Shown one piece after another: positions 48,298 through 59,775 of a stretch of DNA of 64,000 nt. Origin of the DNA: Serratia nematodiphila DZ0503SBS1. Its GTDB lineage: Bacteria > Pseudomonadota > Gammaproteobacteria > Enterobacterales > Enterobacteriaceae. The notes under the pieces are model-generated. The model was not told where the DNA came from, ran no database searches, and worked only from the letters and a program-made list of their open reading frames with translations. The stretch spans positions 434,001-498,000 of the forward strand of contig NZ_JPUX01000001.1 in NCBI RefSeq assembly GCF_000738675.1, read 5' to 3'. The translations under genes were made by a program, and so were the position numbers. How positions within the stretch are numbered: position 1 is the stretch's first letter; every line of letters starts with the position of its first letter.

Positions 48298-49028
48298 GAC
48301 AACCTTGGCTTTTTTGATGTTGACCGCGAGCGTTGAAAAACCTGCGTGAGGACCCGTGCTGGATTATAGATGAAGCCTCGGTTATTGCGGTGATATCAGT
48401 TTGATTTTCCTTGGCAAACTCAAAACATACTCGATGTGAAATAAAAAAAACACTCAAAAGACATTCACATTTAGCCGTTTATGTGGTTAATTAGCGCACA
48501 TACTGTGTGATTCGCGTCCTGGGGGGGGTGCCAGTCTCACAAAATAAACCGCCTGCTCTTGTCCGTAAGCAGGGAGCAGGCGGCAAAAAGATCCGCGGCC
48601 GACACCAGGGCCATTGGCAGCACCGGGGATGGCTACTCGAACCTCTCTTCGTCGCTGTACCTTCTTTTTTCCTCTTTCCCCACTTTTCTGCCGCAACAGC
48701 GTCCTATGAGTTTCACCGCTGAGTGAGTGCCGAGCACCGTTATGCCACAGCCCTTTAGCCGACAAGGCACCTGCCCGTACACCCTTACAGGCCGCGATAC
48801 GCCATATGCGCGTTGCTGCGGAGAGGGCCCGGAGTCGCGCAAGAGAATCTCCGGCGCGATCCGGGATGGGATAAGGCGGGGCCATCGAGAGGGAGACGGC
48901 CCCGGCCGCCGCCGGGTTTGGCGGCCGGCAACGTCACTATAATCGGCGCGTTTGTCGGCGCCAGCGCCACCGTTCGGCATTGCGCGGCCGCTCCAGCGTT
49001 TTCTTCACGCGGCGGTAAACGTTGCCGC
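48298..49028. other. Large gene-free interval between the regulator and thiH
   Basis: About 730 bases with no ORF I would support. Near 48400-48480 it is A/T-rich, the likely regulator promoter zone on the minus strand (a TATAAT at 48363-48368 read on the minus strand, no good -35). At 48549-48583 it has the hairpin CCGCCTGCTC / GAGCAGGCGG. At 48904-48930 the arms CCGGCCGCC and GGCGGCCGG form a GC-rich hairpin that may end the thi operon or feed a 3' RNA. In E. coli the sRNA SroH maps near here, but I cannot show homology. Confidence 0.5.
48549..48588. repeat. Strong inverted repeat, terminator-like
   Basis: CCGCCTGCTC and GAGCAGGCGG are perfect 10-base arms around a 15-base interior, followed on the plus strand by CAAAAAG. 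On the minus strand the hairpin is followed by TTTATTTTG, so it could stop transcription coming from thiH toward the regulator. Confidence 0.55.
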
Positions 49029-50162
49029 TTATTGCGCACCGCGTCCCAGATAACCGTCCCAGTCTTTCCACACCGGCTGCAGCCCGGCGTTGCTGATGGC
49101 CTCGGCGACCTGCTGCGGCGTGCGGCCGTCGTGCGGTTCGAACTGTTCCAGCTCCGGCTGCACGTCATCGGCATAGCCGCCGGGCTGCGTCTTGGATCCG
49201 GCGCTGACGCTGTTGATCGCCACCGGGATCATATGATCGCGGAAGTACGGCGACTCACGCGTAGACAGTGACAGCTCAACGTCCGGCGCGAACAGCCGGA
49301 AGGCGCAGATCAGCTGCACCAGTTGAGGCTCGCTCATGATCGACGCCGGTTCAATGCCGCCGGCGCAGGGGCGCAGGCGCGGGAACGAGATAGAGTAGCG
49401 GCTCTGCCAGTAGGTTTGTTGCAGGTAAAACAGATGTTCCGCCAGCAGGTAGCAGTCGGTGCGCCAACTGTTGGACAGGCCGATCAACGCACCGAGGCCG
49501 ATCTTGTCGATCCCGGCGCGCCCCAGGCGATCCGGCGTGGCCAGGCGCCAATGGAAATCCTGCTTCTGGCCGCGCAGGTGATGCTGCAGATAGGTGGCCG
49601 GATGGTAGGTTTCCTGGTACACCAGCACGCCGTCCAGGCCCAGCGTTTTCAGTTCGGCGTATTCCTCCTGCGCCAACGGCTGCACTTCCATCATCAGCGA
49701 GCTGAAATGACGGCGGATCGCCGGAATGTGCTGGCGGAAATAGTCCATGCCGACCTTGGTCTGATGTTCGCCGGTGACCAGCAACAGATGCTCGAACCCC
49801 AACGCCTGGATGGCTGCGCACTCGCGGGCGATCTCCGCCGCATCCAGCGTTTTACGCTTGATGCGGTTGCTCATCGAAAAGCCGCAGTAGGTGCAGTCGT
49901 TGGCGCACAGGTTGGACAGATACAGCGGCACATAGAAGCTGACGACGTTGCCGAATCGCTGGCGGGTCAGCTGCTGCGCGCGCTGCGCCAGCGGTTCCAG
50001 ATACGGCGCGGCGGCGGGGGAGATCAGCGCCATAAAGTCGTCGCGCGTCAGCTTGTCGGCGTTCAACGCGCGTTCCACGTCGCGCGCGGTTTTGCCGTTG
50101 ATGCGCAGCGTAATGTCGTCCCAATCCAGCTGTTGCCAGCGGCTACTGAAATCGTCGGCCAT
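49029..50162 (-). CDS. thiH: ThiH: tyrosine lyase (radical SAM)
   Basis: ThiH cleaves tyrosine by radical SAM chemistry to dehydroglycine for the thiazole ring of thiamin. 377 residues as in E. coli. The iron-sulfur motif CxxxCxxC is at C86, C90 and C93 (NLCANDCTYCGFS). Other blocks include LLVTGEHQ and SFPRLRPCAGG. I set the start at [11 protein letters not shown]; the frame is open well upstream through thiG but that is noise. It is the last gene of the thi operon and overlaps the thiG stop by one base. Confidence 0.97.
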   Translation of the reverse strand: MADDFSSRWQQLDWDDITLRINGKTARDVERALNADKLTRDDFMALISPAAAPYLEPLAQRAQQLTRQRFGNVVSFYVPLYLSNLCANDCTYCGFSMSNRIKRKTLDAAEIARECAAIQALGFEHLLLVTGEHQTKVGMDYFRQHIPAIRRHFSSLMMEVQPLAQEEYAELKTLGLDGVLVYQETYHPATYLQHHLRGQKQDFHWRLATPDRLGRAGIDKIGLGALIGLSNSWRTDCYLLAEHLFYLQQTYWQSRYSISFPRLRPCAGGIEPASIMSEPQLVQLICAFRLFAPDVELSLSTRESPYFRDHMIPVAINSVSAGSKTQPGGYADDVQPELEQFEPHDGRTPQQVAEAISNAGLQPVWKDWDGYLGRGAQ

Positions 50163-50941
50163 CACTGTGCCTCCTCTGGCTGGCTGAGGAAGGCGGTCAG
50201 CGGGCTCGAGGCGACCGCACCGCGCTGGCTCGCGCCTAACCCGGCGCTGCGCGCCAATTCGCCGGCCTCCAGCGCCAGGCGAAACGCCCGCGCCATTTGC
50301 ACCGGGTCGCGCGCCACGGCGATGGCGGTGTTCACCAGCACCGCGTCGGCGCCCAGCTCCATCGCTTCCAGCGCGTGGCTCGGCGCGCCGATGCCGGCGT
50401 CGACCACCACCGGCACCTTGGCCTGTTCGATGATGATCTCGAGGAAGTCGCGGGTGCGCAGACCGCGGTTGGAACCGATAGGGGCGCCGAGCGGCATCAC
50501 CGCCGCGCAGCCCGCCTCTTCCAGCCGTTTGCACAGCACCGGATCGGCGCCGCAGTAGGGCAGCACCACAAAACCGTCTTTCACCAGCGTTTCCGCCGCC
50601 TTCAGCGTTTCTATCGGATCCGGCAGCAGGTATTTCACATCGGGGTGGATCTCCAGCTTCACCCAGCGGGTGCCGAGCGCTTCACGCGCCAGCCGGGCGG
50701 CGAATACCGCTTCGGCGGCCGTTTTGGCGCCGGAGGTGTTGGGCAACAGCCTGACGCCCAGCTGCTGCAGCGGCGCCAAAATGGCGTCGTTGCCGCCGCG
50801 CAGATCGACGCGCTTCATGGCCATGGTCACCAGCTGCGAACCGGAGGCCGCCAGCGCCTCCAGCATCAGCGCCGGGGTGGCGAACTTGCCGGTGCCGGTG
50901 AACAGGCGCGAGGTAAAAGTGGTATCGGCGATTTTCAGCAT
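50162..50941 (-). CDS. thiG: ThiG: thiazole synthase
   Basis: ThiG joins 1-deoxyxylulose 5-phosphate, dehydroglycine and the sulfur of ThiS thiocarboxylate to form the thiamin thiazole phosphate. 259 residues, against 256 in E. coli. The Schiff-base lysine lies in [15 protein letters not shown] (about residue 96). The TIM-barrel phosphate site includes [13 protein letters not shown] and [10 protein letters not shown]. The start at MLKIADTTF matches the family. Confidence 0.97.
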   Translation of the reverse strand: MLKIADTTFTSRLFTGTGKFATPALMLEALAASGSQLVTMAMKRVDLRGGNDAILAPLQQLGVRLLPNTSGAKTAAEAVFAARLAREALGTRWVKLEIHPDVKYLLPDPIETLKAAETLVKDGFVVLPYCGADPVLCKRLEEAGCAAVMPLGAPIGSNRGLRTRDFLEIIIEQAKVPVVVDAGIGAPSHALEAMELGADAVLVNTAIAVARDPVQMARAFRLALEAGELARSAGLGASQRGAVASSPLTAFLSQPEEAQ

Positions 50942-50942
50942 G

Positions 50943-51143
50943 TCAGCCTCCGGCGATCGCTTGAAACAGCAAAATGTCGTCACCGTCCTGCACCTGATGG
51001 TCGGCCCAGTCGGCGCGCGGGATGATGGTTTGGTTGATCGCCAGCGCGGTGCCCGGCTGGTGGCGTTCCAGCTGGGCCAACAGGGCGGCGACGCTGAGCG
51101 GCTGCGCCAGCTCCAGCGGTTGGTCGTTTAAACGGATCTTCAT
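50943..51143 (-). CDS. thiS: ThiS: sulfur carrier protein
   Basis: ThiS carries sulfur as a C-terminal thiocarboxylate for thiazole formation. 66 residues as in E. coli, with a ubiquitin-like fold. It ends in AIAGG; the terminal Gly-Gly is adenylated by ThiF. The start MKIRLND is preceded by GGAGG, and it overlaps the thiF end by 4 bases. Confidence 0.97.
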   Translation of the reverse strand: MKIRLNDQPLELAQPLSVAALLAQLERHQPGTALAINQTIIPRADWADHQVQDGDDILLFQAIAGG

Positions 51144-51881
51144 GCCGCGCCTCCGCATACCGGGCAGGCACGGGCCCGGCTCAGTTGCAGCGTGCTCCAG
51201 CTCTGCTGCTTGCCGTCGAACAGCCGCAGTTTACCGCTGAGGGAAGAAGGCATGCCGGCCAGCATCTTGATGGCCTCCAGCGCTTGCAGGGTGCCGATCA
51301 CGCCCACCACCGGGCCGAGCACCCCGGCGGTGCGGCAGTTGCGCTGCGGCTCTTCCTGCTCCGGGTACAGGCAGGCGTAGCAGCCGTGCGCATAGGGCGG
51401 CTCGAGCACCAGCAACTGGCCGCTGAAGCCGACCGCGCTGCCGCTGATCAGCGGCTTGGCGGCGGCGATGCAGGCGGCATTGACTTCATGGCGGGTCGCC
51501 ATATTGTCGCAGCAGTCCAGCACCAGATCGGCGCGGGCGACCGCGTCGCGCAGCGCTTGCCCTTGCAGCCGCTGCGCCAGCGGGATGGATTCCACCAACG
51601 GGTTCAGCGCCTGCAGGTGGCGTTGCGCCAGCGCCGCCTTGCCGGTGGCGGTATCGGCGCTGCGGTAGAGGATTTGCCGCTGCAGGTTGGTGACGTGCAG
51701 CTGGTCGTCGTCGGCCAGCAGCAGCGTGCCGACGCCGGCGGCGGCCAGATACAGCGAAGCCGGGGAACCTAGCCCGCCTAAACCGACGATCAGCACCGTG
51801 GCGCGCTTGAGTTTCTCCTGGCCTTCCGGGCCGACGTCCTCCAGCAGCAGCTGGCGGCTGTAGCGCAGGAATTCCTGATCG

Positions 51882-51889
<8 letters not shown>
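51140..51889 (-). CDS. thiF: ThiF: ThiS adenylyltransferase
   Basis: ThiF adenylates the ThiS C-terminus and helps load sulfur. 249 residues, E1-like. The nucleotide loop [19 protein letters not shown] is near 36-54, the catalytic DCCDNMATR is near 127, and the zinc cysteines are C-x-x-C in CYACLYP and CPVCGG at the C-terminus. The start at [13 protein letters not shown] was chosen over an upstream ATG 21 bases earlier. Its start overlaps the thiE end by 8 bases. Confidence 0.97.
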
Positions 51890-54477
<2,588 letters not shown>

Positions 54478-54594
54478 CTACCAGTGTGTTGGGTTGGGAA
54501 AGTTGCTTGTCTGGAGCTCGGAGGGAGTAATGATGGTGGCCGATAAGGCAGGGCGCCCGCAAGGGGAAGGCCGTGTCTGTGGCGATAGATTACT

Positions 54595-54700
54595 CTTGTT
54601 CCCTTCGCGGGTATTAACCCGATCAGGTTCCGCGGATCCCGAATTAACGGTCTCAGCCTGGCTGATTCGATGAACAAATCAGGCGCTAGGCACTCCGACA
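54595..54700 (-). promoter_or_regulatory. TPP (THI box) riboswitch of thiCEFSGH
   Basis: On the minus strand the conserved pieces appear in order: CGGAGTGCC, then CAGGCTGAGACCG, then GAACCTGATCGGGTTAATACC followed by GCGAAGGGAAC. These are the P2/J2-3 CUGAGA motif and the P4 ACCUGAUCxGG motif of the thiamin pyrophosphate aptamer. Bound TPP should lower thiC expression. Confidence 0.94.
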
Positions 54701-54746
54701 AGATGCCCCCCAGTATAGGAGGGATAAGAAAAAAAACTATAAAATT

Positions 54747-55250
54747 TTAACGCGCCGGATCCAGCGCCTGGTCCGGCAGTGGTTGCTGCGTGGTTTCCGC
54801 TTCCAGCAGGATCAGCTTATCTTCCAGCGCAAAGCGCGCCGCCAGCGTTTCGCCGATATCCGACAAGGCCTGGTGGAATTCCAGACAAACCTCCTGATCG
54901 ATATCCACTTCGGTATAGCGATCGTGGAACGCCATGATCTGTTCGGTATTGGCCCACAGCTTGGGGTAGATGTTCACCGCCAGCGACATTTTCGGACTGG
55001 CTGCGCCTTCCACTTGTTTGATAATTCTGTCATAGATATGAAAATGCCCTGCGGAGAGGTAATCCACCAGGTTATGGCAAAAGTTCTCCAGCGCTTTTTC
55101 ATTCAGCGGCGTATGCTTTTCTTTATTCGGTTTGAGGCCTACCAGCGTGCAGTAGGCGACCAGCAACTGCTTGCGGGCCTGAAGCCATTGATCAACTAAT
55201 TCATTACTACCGCCAACGCGCTGAGTCAGCCTTTCCAAACGGTTGAGCAT
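54747..55250 (-). CDS. rsd: Rsd: regulator of sigma D (anti-sigma70)
   Basis: Rsd binds sigma70 region 4 in stationary phase and shifts RNA polymerase to other sigma factors; it also stimulates SpoT in E. coli with HPr. 167 residues, against 158 in E. coli; the extra length is a C-terminal tail. It is all-helical with [29 protein letters not shown] (in part) and [23 protein letters not shown]. The start MLNRLERL was chosen; the frame runs on upstream through non-coding sequence. Confidence 0.96.
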   Translation of the reverse strand: MLNRLERLTQRVGGSNELVDQWLQARKQLLVAYCTLVGLKPNKEKHTPLNEKALENFCHNLVDYLSAGHFHIYDRIIKQVEGAASPKMSLAVNIYPKLWANTEQIMAFHDRYTEVDIDQEVCLEFHQALSDIGETLAARFALEDKLILLEAETTQQPLPDQALDPAR

Positions 55251-55351
55251 GTTTGACTCCGTGTAAGTAACAAAAGTAACCGGTAAGTTATTAAAATGTA
55301 ACAAAGCCGATTTGTAGAGTGCCAGTGAAGCTGAGGTTGTGCAACAACGAT

Positions 55352-56119
55352 ATGGAACTTGCATTAACGGGCAATGAAAACGGCTGGTGGATCGTCAGCC
55401 ATGAAAGCAAACTTTGGTTACCGAACGGTGAATTGCCGTCGGGGACCGCCGCCGCCCTCGGGCTGCAGGGCCACATGGCGCGCGTCATCGGTGAGTGGGA
55501 GGGCGCGCCGGTCTGGCTGGTGCGCCAGGCGATGCCGCGGGAGATGGGGTCGGTGCGTCAGTTGTTGGATCAGGATCGTGGTCTGTTCCAGCTGGCCGGG
55601 CGCGGCGTGCAGTTGGCGGATTTCTACCGCTCCCATCGCTATTGCGGCTACTGCGGCCATGAGATGCACCTCAGCCGCACCGAAAGCGCCTGCCTGTGCG
55701 GCCATTGCAAGGAGCGCTACTACCCGCAGATCGCGCCCTGCGTGATCGTCGCCATTCGGCGCGACGATCAGATCCTGCTGGCGCAGCACGTGCGCCATCG
55801 CGGCGGCATTCACACGGTGCTGGCCGGTTTCGTTGAAGTGGGCGAAACGCTGGAGCAAGCGGTAGCGCGCGAAGTGATGGAAGAGAGCAATATTGAAATC
55901 AAGAACCTGCGCTACGTCACGTCACAACCCTGGCCGTTTCCGCACTCGCTGATGATGGCCTTTATGGCCGATTACCACCAGGGTGAGATTCGTCACGATC
56001 CCAAGGAGCTGCTCAATGCCGGTTGGTATCGTTACGACCAACTGCCGCTGTTGCCGCCGCCCGGCACCGTGGCGCGCCGCTTGATTGAGGACACCGTGGC
56101 GCTGTGCCGGGCAGAATAA
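55352..56119 (+). CDS. nudC: NudC: NAD+ diphosphatase / RNA decapping hydrolase
   Basis: NudC hydrolyses NADH and removes NAD caps from RNA 5' ends. 255 residues, near the 257 of E. coli. A zinc ribbon (CGYCG at about 98 and CLCGHC at about 113) is followed by the Nudix box [20 protein letters not shown] and the NADH-specific motif SQPWPFPHS, all intact. ATG 55352 was chosen by similarity to relatives; the ribosome-binding site is weak. It is divergent from rsd. Confidence 0.95.
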   Translation: MELALTGNENGWWIVSHESKLWLPNGELPSGTAAALGLQGHMARVIGEWEGAPVWLVRQAMPREMGSVRQLLDQDRGLFQLAGRGVQLADFYRSHRYCGYCGHEMHLSRTESACLCGHCKERYYPQIAPCVIVAIRRDDQILLAQHVRHRGGIHTVLAGFVEVGETLEQAVAREVMEESNIEIKNLRYVTSQPWPFPHSLMMAFMADYHQGEIRHDPKELLNAGWYRYDQLPLLPPPGTVARRLIEDTVALCRAE

Positions 56120-56157
56120 TGTACAATGGCCGGCAGATTATTAAGGGAGCCCCATAA

Positions 56158-57221
56158 ATGACTGAGTTGAAGAACGATCGTTACCTGCGCGCGCTGTTGC
56201 GCCAGCCGGTGGATGTGACCCCCGTATGGATGATGCGCCAGGCCGGTCGTTATTTACCGGAGTATAAGGCGACTCGCGCCCAGGCCGGTGATTTCATGTC
56301 GCTGTGCAAGAACGCGGAGCTGGCCTGCGAGGTTACGCTGCAGCCGCTGCGCCGCTACGCGCTGGACGCCGCCATCCTGTTCTCCGACATTCTCACCATT
56401 CCCGACGCCATGGGGCTCGGCCTGTACTTTGAAGCCGGCGAAGGCCCGCGTTTCAGCTCCCCGTCACCTGCCGCGCCGACGTCGACAAACTGCCGGTGTT
56501 CGATCCGGAAGTGGAGCTGGGCTATGTGATGAACGCAGTGCGCACCATTCGCCGCGAGCTGAAGGGCGAAGTGCCGCTGATCGGCTTCTCCGGCAGCCCG
56601 TGGACGCTGGCTACCTATATGGTTGAGGGCGGCAGCAGCAAGGCATTCACCAAGCTGAAGAAGATGATGTATGCCGAGCCGGCCACGTTGCACCTGTTGC
56701 TGGACAAGCTGGCGGACAGCGTGATCCTTTACCTCAATGCCCAGATCAAGGCCGGCGCGCAGTCGGTGATGGTGTTCGACACCTGGGGCGGCGTGCTGAC
56801 CGGGCGCGATTACCGCGAGTTCTCTTTGCACTACATGCACAAGATCGTCGATGGCTTGCTGCGTGAAAACGACGGCCGCCGCGTGCCGGTAACGCTGTTC
56901 ACCAAAGGCGGCGGGCAGTGGCTGGAGGCGATGGCCGCCACCGGCTGCGATGCGCTGGGGCTGGACTGGACCACCGACATCGCCGACGCGCGCCGTCGCG
57001 TAGGCGACAAAGTGGCGCTGCAGGGCAATATGGATCCGTCGATGCTTTATGCTTCTCCGGCGCGCATCGCGGAAGAAGTGGAGACCATTCTGGCCGGTTT
57101 CGGCCACGGCAACGGTCATGTGTTCAACCTGGGCCACGGCATCCATCAGGATGTGCCGCCGGAGCACGCCGGGGCCTTCGTCGAGGCGGTGCACGCGCAG
57201 TCGGCGAAATACCACCGTTAA
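56158..57221 (+). pseudogene. hemE: HemE: uroporphyrinogen decarboxylase, frameshifted in this sequence
   Basis: HemE decarboxylates uroporphyrinogen III to coproporphyrinogen III in haem synthesis. The frame starts normally at ATG 56158 ([28 protein letters not shown], in part) and matches E. coli HemE through GEGPRFSSP. It then shifts at the C run 56459-56462, where four Cs stand in place of the expected five; the first frame stops at 56529. The second frame continues the family sequence from [15 protein letters not shown] to the normal C-terminus HR at 57221. Only one base is missing and both halves are otherwise intact, so a sequencing error is as likely as a real mutation. A real knock-out would make a haem auxotroph. 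Confidence 0.9.
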
Positions 57222-57230
57222 GGATCCGAT

Positions 57231-57917
57231 GTGACCGATATGGCGGCTCTGCGCGCCGAACAGCTGCGGCGCGCCGCTGAAGTCATTCGCTACGACGAGC
57301 TGCCGGCCGAACCGCCGGCGTTCATCGCCGGCGCCGATGTGGGCTTCGAGCAAGAGGGCGCGGTGACGCGCGCCGCCATCGCCATCCTGCGCTATCCGTC
57401 GCTGGAGCTGGTGGAGTATCAGGTGGCGCGCATCGCCACCGTCATGCCTTATATCCCGGGTTTCCTGTCGTTTCGCGAATACCCGGCGCTGTTGGCCGCC
57501 TGGGCGCAGCTGCGGCAAAAACCGGGGCTGATCTTCGTCGATGGGCACGGCGTTTCACATCCGCGGCGCCTCGGCGTCGCCAGCCATTTCGGCCTGCTGG
57601 TCGATGTGCCGACCATCGGCGTGGCCAAGAAGCGCCTGTGCGGCAAATTCGCGCCGCTGGACGCCGCCGTCGGCGCGCTGGCGCCGTTGGAAGATAAGGG
57701 TGAACAGCTGGGCTGGGTATGGCGTAGCAAGGCGCGTTGCAACCCGCTGTTCATCTCAACCGGTCACCGCGTGGGCGCCGACAGCGCGCTGGCGTGGGTG
57801 CAGCGCTGCATGGCGGGCTACCGTTTGCCGGAGCCGACCCGTTGGGCCGACGCCATCGCTTCGCGCCGTCCGGCGTTTCAGCGGTGGTTGCAGCAGCATC
57901 CGGAGGTGTCGCCATGA
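57231..57917 (+). CDS. nfi: Nfi: endonuclease V
   Basis: Endonuclease V nicks DNA 3' to deaminated adenine (hypoxanthine) and other lesions. 228 residues, close to E. coli Nfi. Conserved blocks are the metal-site GADVGF (about 33-38), [19 protein letters not shown] and [12 protein letters not shown]. The GTG start at 57231, after AAGGATCCGAT, is favoured over ATG 57240. It lies 9 bases after hemE, as in E. coli hemE-nfi-yjaG. Confidence 0.95.
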   Translation: MTDMAALRAEQLRRAAEVIRYDELPAEPPAFIAGADVGFEQEGAVTRAAIAILRYPSLELVEYQVARIATVMPYIPGFLSFREYPALLAAWAQLRQKPGLIFVDGHGVSHPRRLGVASHFGLLVDVPTIGVAKKRLCGKFAPLDAAVGALAPLEDKGEQLGWVWRSKARCNPLFISTGHRVGADSALAWVQRCMAGYRLPEPTRWADAIASRRPAFQRWLQQHPEVSP

Positions 57918-57965
57918 GCGATTTCGGGTACACTGCGCCGCAGATAACGCGTAAGAGAGTAAAGC

Positions 57966-58556
57966 ATGCTACGTAACCCGATTCATTTACGTCTGGAACG
58001 GCTCGAGGGCTGGCAACATTTGACCTTTATGGCCAGTTTGTGCGAGCGTATGTACCCGAATTACCAGATGTTCTGCAAACAGACCGAGTTCGGCGATCCG
58101 GCGGTTTATCGCCGCATTCTGGATTTGGTGTGGGAAACGCTGGTGGTGAAGGACGCCAAGGTCAACTTCGACAGCCAGCTCGAGAAGTTGGAAGAGGCGA
58201 TTCCGTCGGCGGAAGATTACGATCTTTACGGCGTTTACCCGGCAATTGATGCCTGTATCGCATTAGGGGAACTGATCCATTCGCGGCTCGGCGGGGAGAC
58301 GCTGGAGCACGCCATCGCCATCAGTGAAACATCGATTCGCACCGTGGCGATGTTGGAAATGACCCAAGCCGGTAAGGAAATGACCGACGAAGAGTTGGAA
58401 AGTTTGCCGGCGGTAGAGGAAGAATGGGACATTCAATGGGAAATTTTCCGCCTGTTGGACGCCTGTGAAGAGCGCGATATAGACCTGATCAAGGGGCTGC
58501 GATCCGACCTGCGGGAGGCGGGCGTCAGCAACATCGGGATAAATTTAGCGCAATAA
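57966..58556 (+). CDS. yjaG: YjaG: DUF416 family protein
   Basis: Function unknown; conserved in enterobacteria between nfi and hupA. 196 residues, as in E. coli YjaG. It is all-alpha-looking, with LERLEGWQHLTFMASLCERMYPNY, AKVNFDSQLEKLEEAIPSA and EEWDIQWEIFRLLDACEERD as the conserved stretches. AAGAGAGTAAAGC precedes the ATG. No membrane segment or signal peptide. Confidence 0.93.
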   Translation: MLRNPIHLRLERLEGWQHLTFMASLCERMYPNYQMFCKQTEFGDPAVYRRILDLVWETLVVKDAKVNFDSQLEKLEEAIPSAEDYDLYGVYPAIDACIALGELIHSRLGGETLEHAIAISETSIRTVAMLEMTQAGKEMTDEELESLPAVEEEWDIQWEIFRLLDACEERDIDLIKGLRSDLREAGVSNIGINLAQ

Positions 58557-58745
58557 GGCAACAAAACGTGATTTAACGCCTGATTTGTCATGCCTTAAGG
58601 CTTCACATCCGCACCCTGTCTGGTCTACATTTGGGGGGCGTAAAAAAAGTGGCTATCGGTGCGTGTATGCAGGAGAGTGCTGTCAATCGGCATATCCGTC
58701 GCACTCGATGCTTTGCAAACGATAAACACACTGTAAGGATAACTT

Positions 58746-59018
58746 ATGAACAAGACTCAACTGATTGATGTAATCGCGGACAAGGCTGACCTTTCCAAAG
58801 CACAAGCTAAACTGGCTCTGGAATCCACCCTGGCTGCAATTACTGAGTCTCTGAAAGAAGGTGATGCAGTACAATTGGTTGGCTTCGGTACTTTCAAAGT
58901 AAACCATCGTAGCGAGCGCACTGGCCGCAACCCACAGACTGGCAAAGAAATCAAAATCGCAGCAGCCAACGTGCCTGCGTTCGTTTCTGGCAAAGCACTG
59001 AAAGACGCCGTTAAATAA
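58746..59018 (+). CDS. hupA: HU alpha: DNA-binding histone-like protein
   Basis: HU bends and compacts DNA and acts in replication, repair and nucleoid structure; HupA pairs with HupB. 90 residues as in E. coli. It starts [20 protein letters not shown] and has the intercalating-arm sequence [26 protein letters not shown] with the conserved Pro. Ribosome-binding site TAAGGATAACTT. Strong codon bias. It has its own promoter region in the 189-base gap, which I did not resolve. Confidence 0.99.
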   Translation: MNKTQLIDVIADKADLSKAQAKLALESTLAAITESLKEGDAVQLVGFGTFKVNHRSERTGRNPQTGKEIKIAAANVPAFVSGKALKDAVK

Positions 59019-59048
59019 GACCGCGCCTCGGTGAAAAGATTAAACAGG

Positions 59049-59069
59049 GGGGCGATGGCGCCCCTTTTG
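59049..59069 (+). terminator. hupA terminator overlapping the next gene's start
   Basis: GGGGCG / CGCCCC with loop ATGG, followed by TTTTGTTT, lies 30 bases after hupA. The loop contains the ATG at 59055 proposed for the following lipoprotein gene, so terminator and initiation signals overlap. Confidence 0.72.
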
Positions 59070-59726
59070 TTTACTCGTCGGGCGCTCATGGCCGTTGGCA
59101 TCGCCGTCGGCCTGAGCGCCTGCAGTTTCCATTCCGATATCCCCAGTTTTACCGCCAGCGGCTTCGTGGCCGATCAGGGCGTGATACGTCTGTGGCGTAA
59201 AGACGATGAGCAACATCGTCCGCAAGTGTTGGTCAGCGTTTACAGCCCTTACCGCGGCCCGGGTACCATTACCACGCTGTACACCTATCAGGGCGACGTG
59301 CTGCGCCAAATCAAACGTAACGACGCCGACGGCGATCGAGATTCCATTCAGCTGCGCTTTGCCGACGATGGCACGGTGAGTTTTATGCAGCGCCAGCTGG
59401 CGACACGCCGCGAACCGCTGACCCGCGATGAAATCGCCCTGTACCAATATCAGGCGCGACGGATCCTCGAAGTGAGCAATGCGCTGCGCGCCGGCAAGGT
59501 CAAATTGCTGCAGGGGCGTTGGATGCAGGGCGAGGTGCAAACCTGCGACGGCCAAAGCATGAAACCGGGGCTGGATGCCGCCTCCATCGCCTGGATCGAA
59601 AAACGCGCCCGCAGCAGCAGCCGGCCGGTGAGCGTCGCCTGGCTGGAAGCGCCGGAAGGCAGCGAGCTGCTGCTGGTGGCGAACGACGACTTCTGCAGCT
59701 GGGAACCGAAAGAAGACCTGCTATAA
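59055..59726 (+). CDS. yjaH: YjaH-like DUF1481 lipoprotein
   Basis: Function unknown; a DUF1481-type protein follows hupA in enterobacteria. About 223 residues from ATG 59055. The N-terminus MAPLLFTRRALMAVGIAVGLSAC is a lipoprotein signal with lipobox LSAC, so the protein should be tethered to a membrane facing the periplasm. The mature part has FTASGFVADQGVIRLWRKDDE and YSPYRGPGTITTLYTYQGD. GTG 59031 and ATG 59088 are alternative starts; I chose the one with GGGGGGCG before it. That site also lies in the hupA terminator. Confidence 0.8.
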   Translation: MAPLLFTRRALMAVGIAVGLSACSFHSDIPSFTASGFVADQGVIRLWRKDDEQHRPQVLVSVYSPYRGPGTITTLYTYQGDVLRQIKRNDADGDRDSIQLRFADDGTVSFMQRQLATRREPLTRDEIALYQYQARRILEVSNALRAGKVKLLQGRWMQGEVQTCDGQSMKPGLDAASIAWIEKRARSSSRPVSVAWLEAPEGSELLLVANDDFCSWEPKEDLL

Positions 59727-59749
59727 AAAAGGCCCCGCGCTGCGGAGCC
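59725..59749 (-). terminator. Terminator of purHD
   Basis: On the minus strand GGCTCCGC-AGC-GCGGGGCC followed by six T residues lies 27 bases after purD. It ends purHD just beyond the convergent yjaH. Confidence 0.85.
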
Positions 59750-59775
59750 TCTGGTCATGATCATGAAAGATCAAA

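Noticed and set aside
48487-48885. 132-codon minus-strand frame downstream of thiH
   Set aside because: Arg/Gly/Ala-rich composition, no start signal, no motif; it looks like chance in GC-rich intergenic DNA.
50165-50534. N-terminal extension of thiH of 124 codons
   Set aside because: The extension is Gly/Arg-rich translation of the thiG region out of frame; ThiH relatives start at MADDF.
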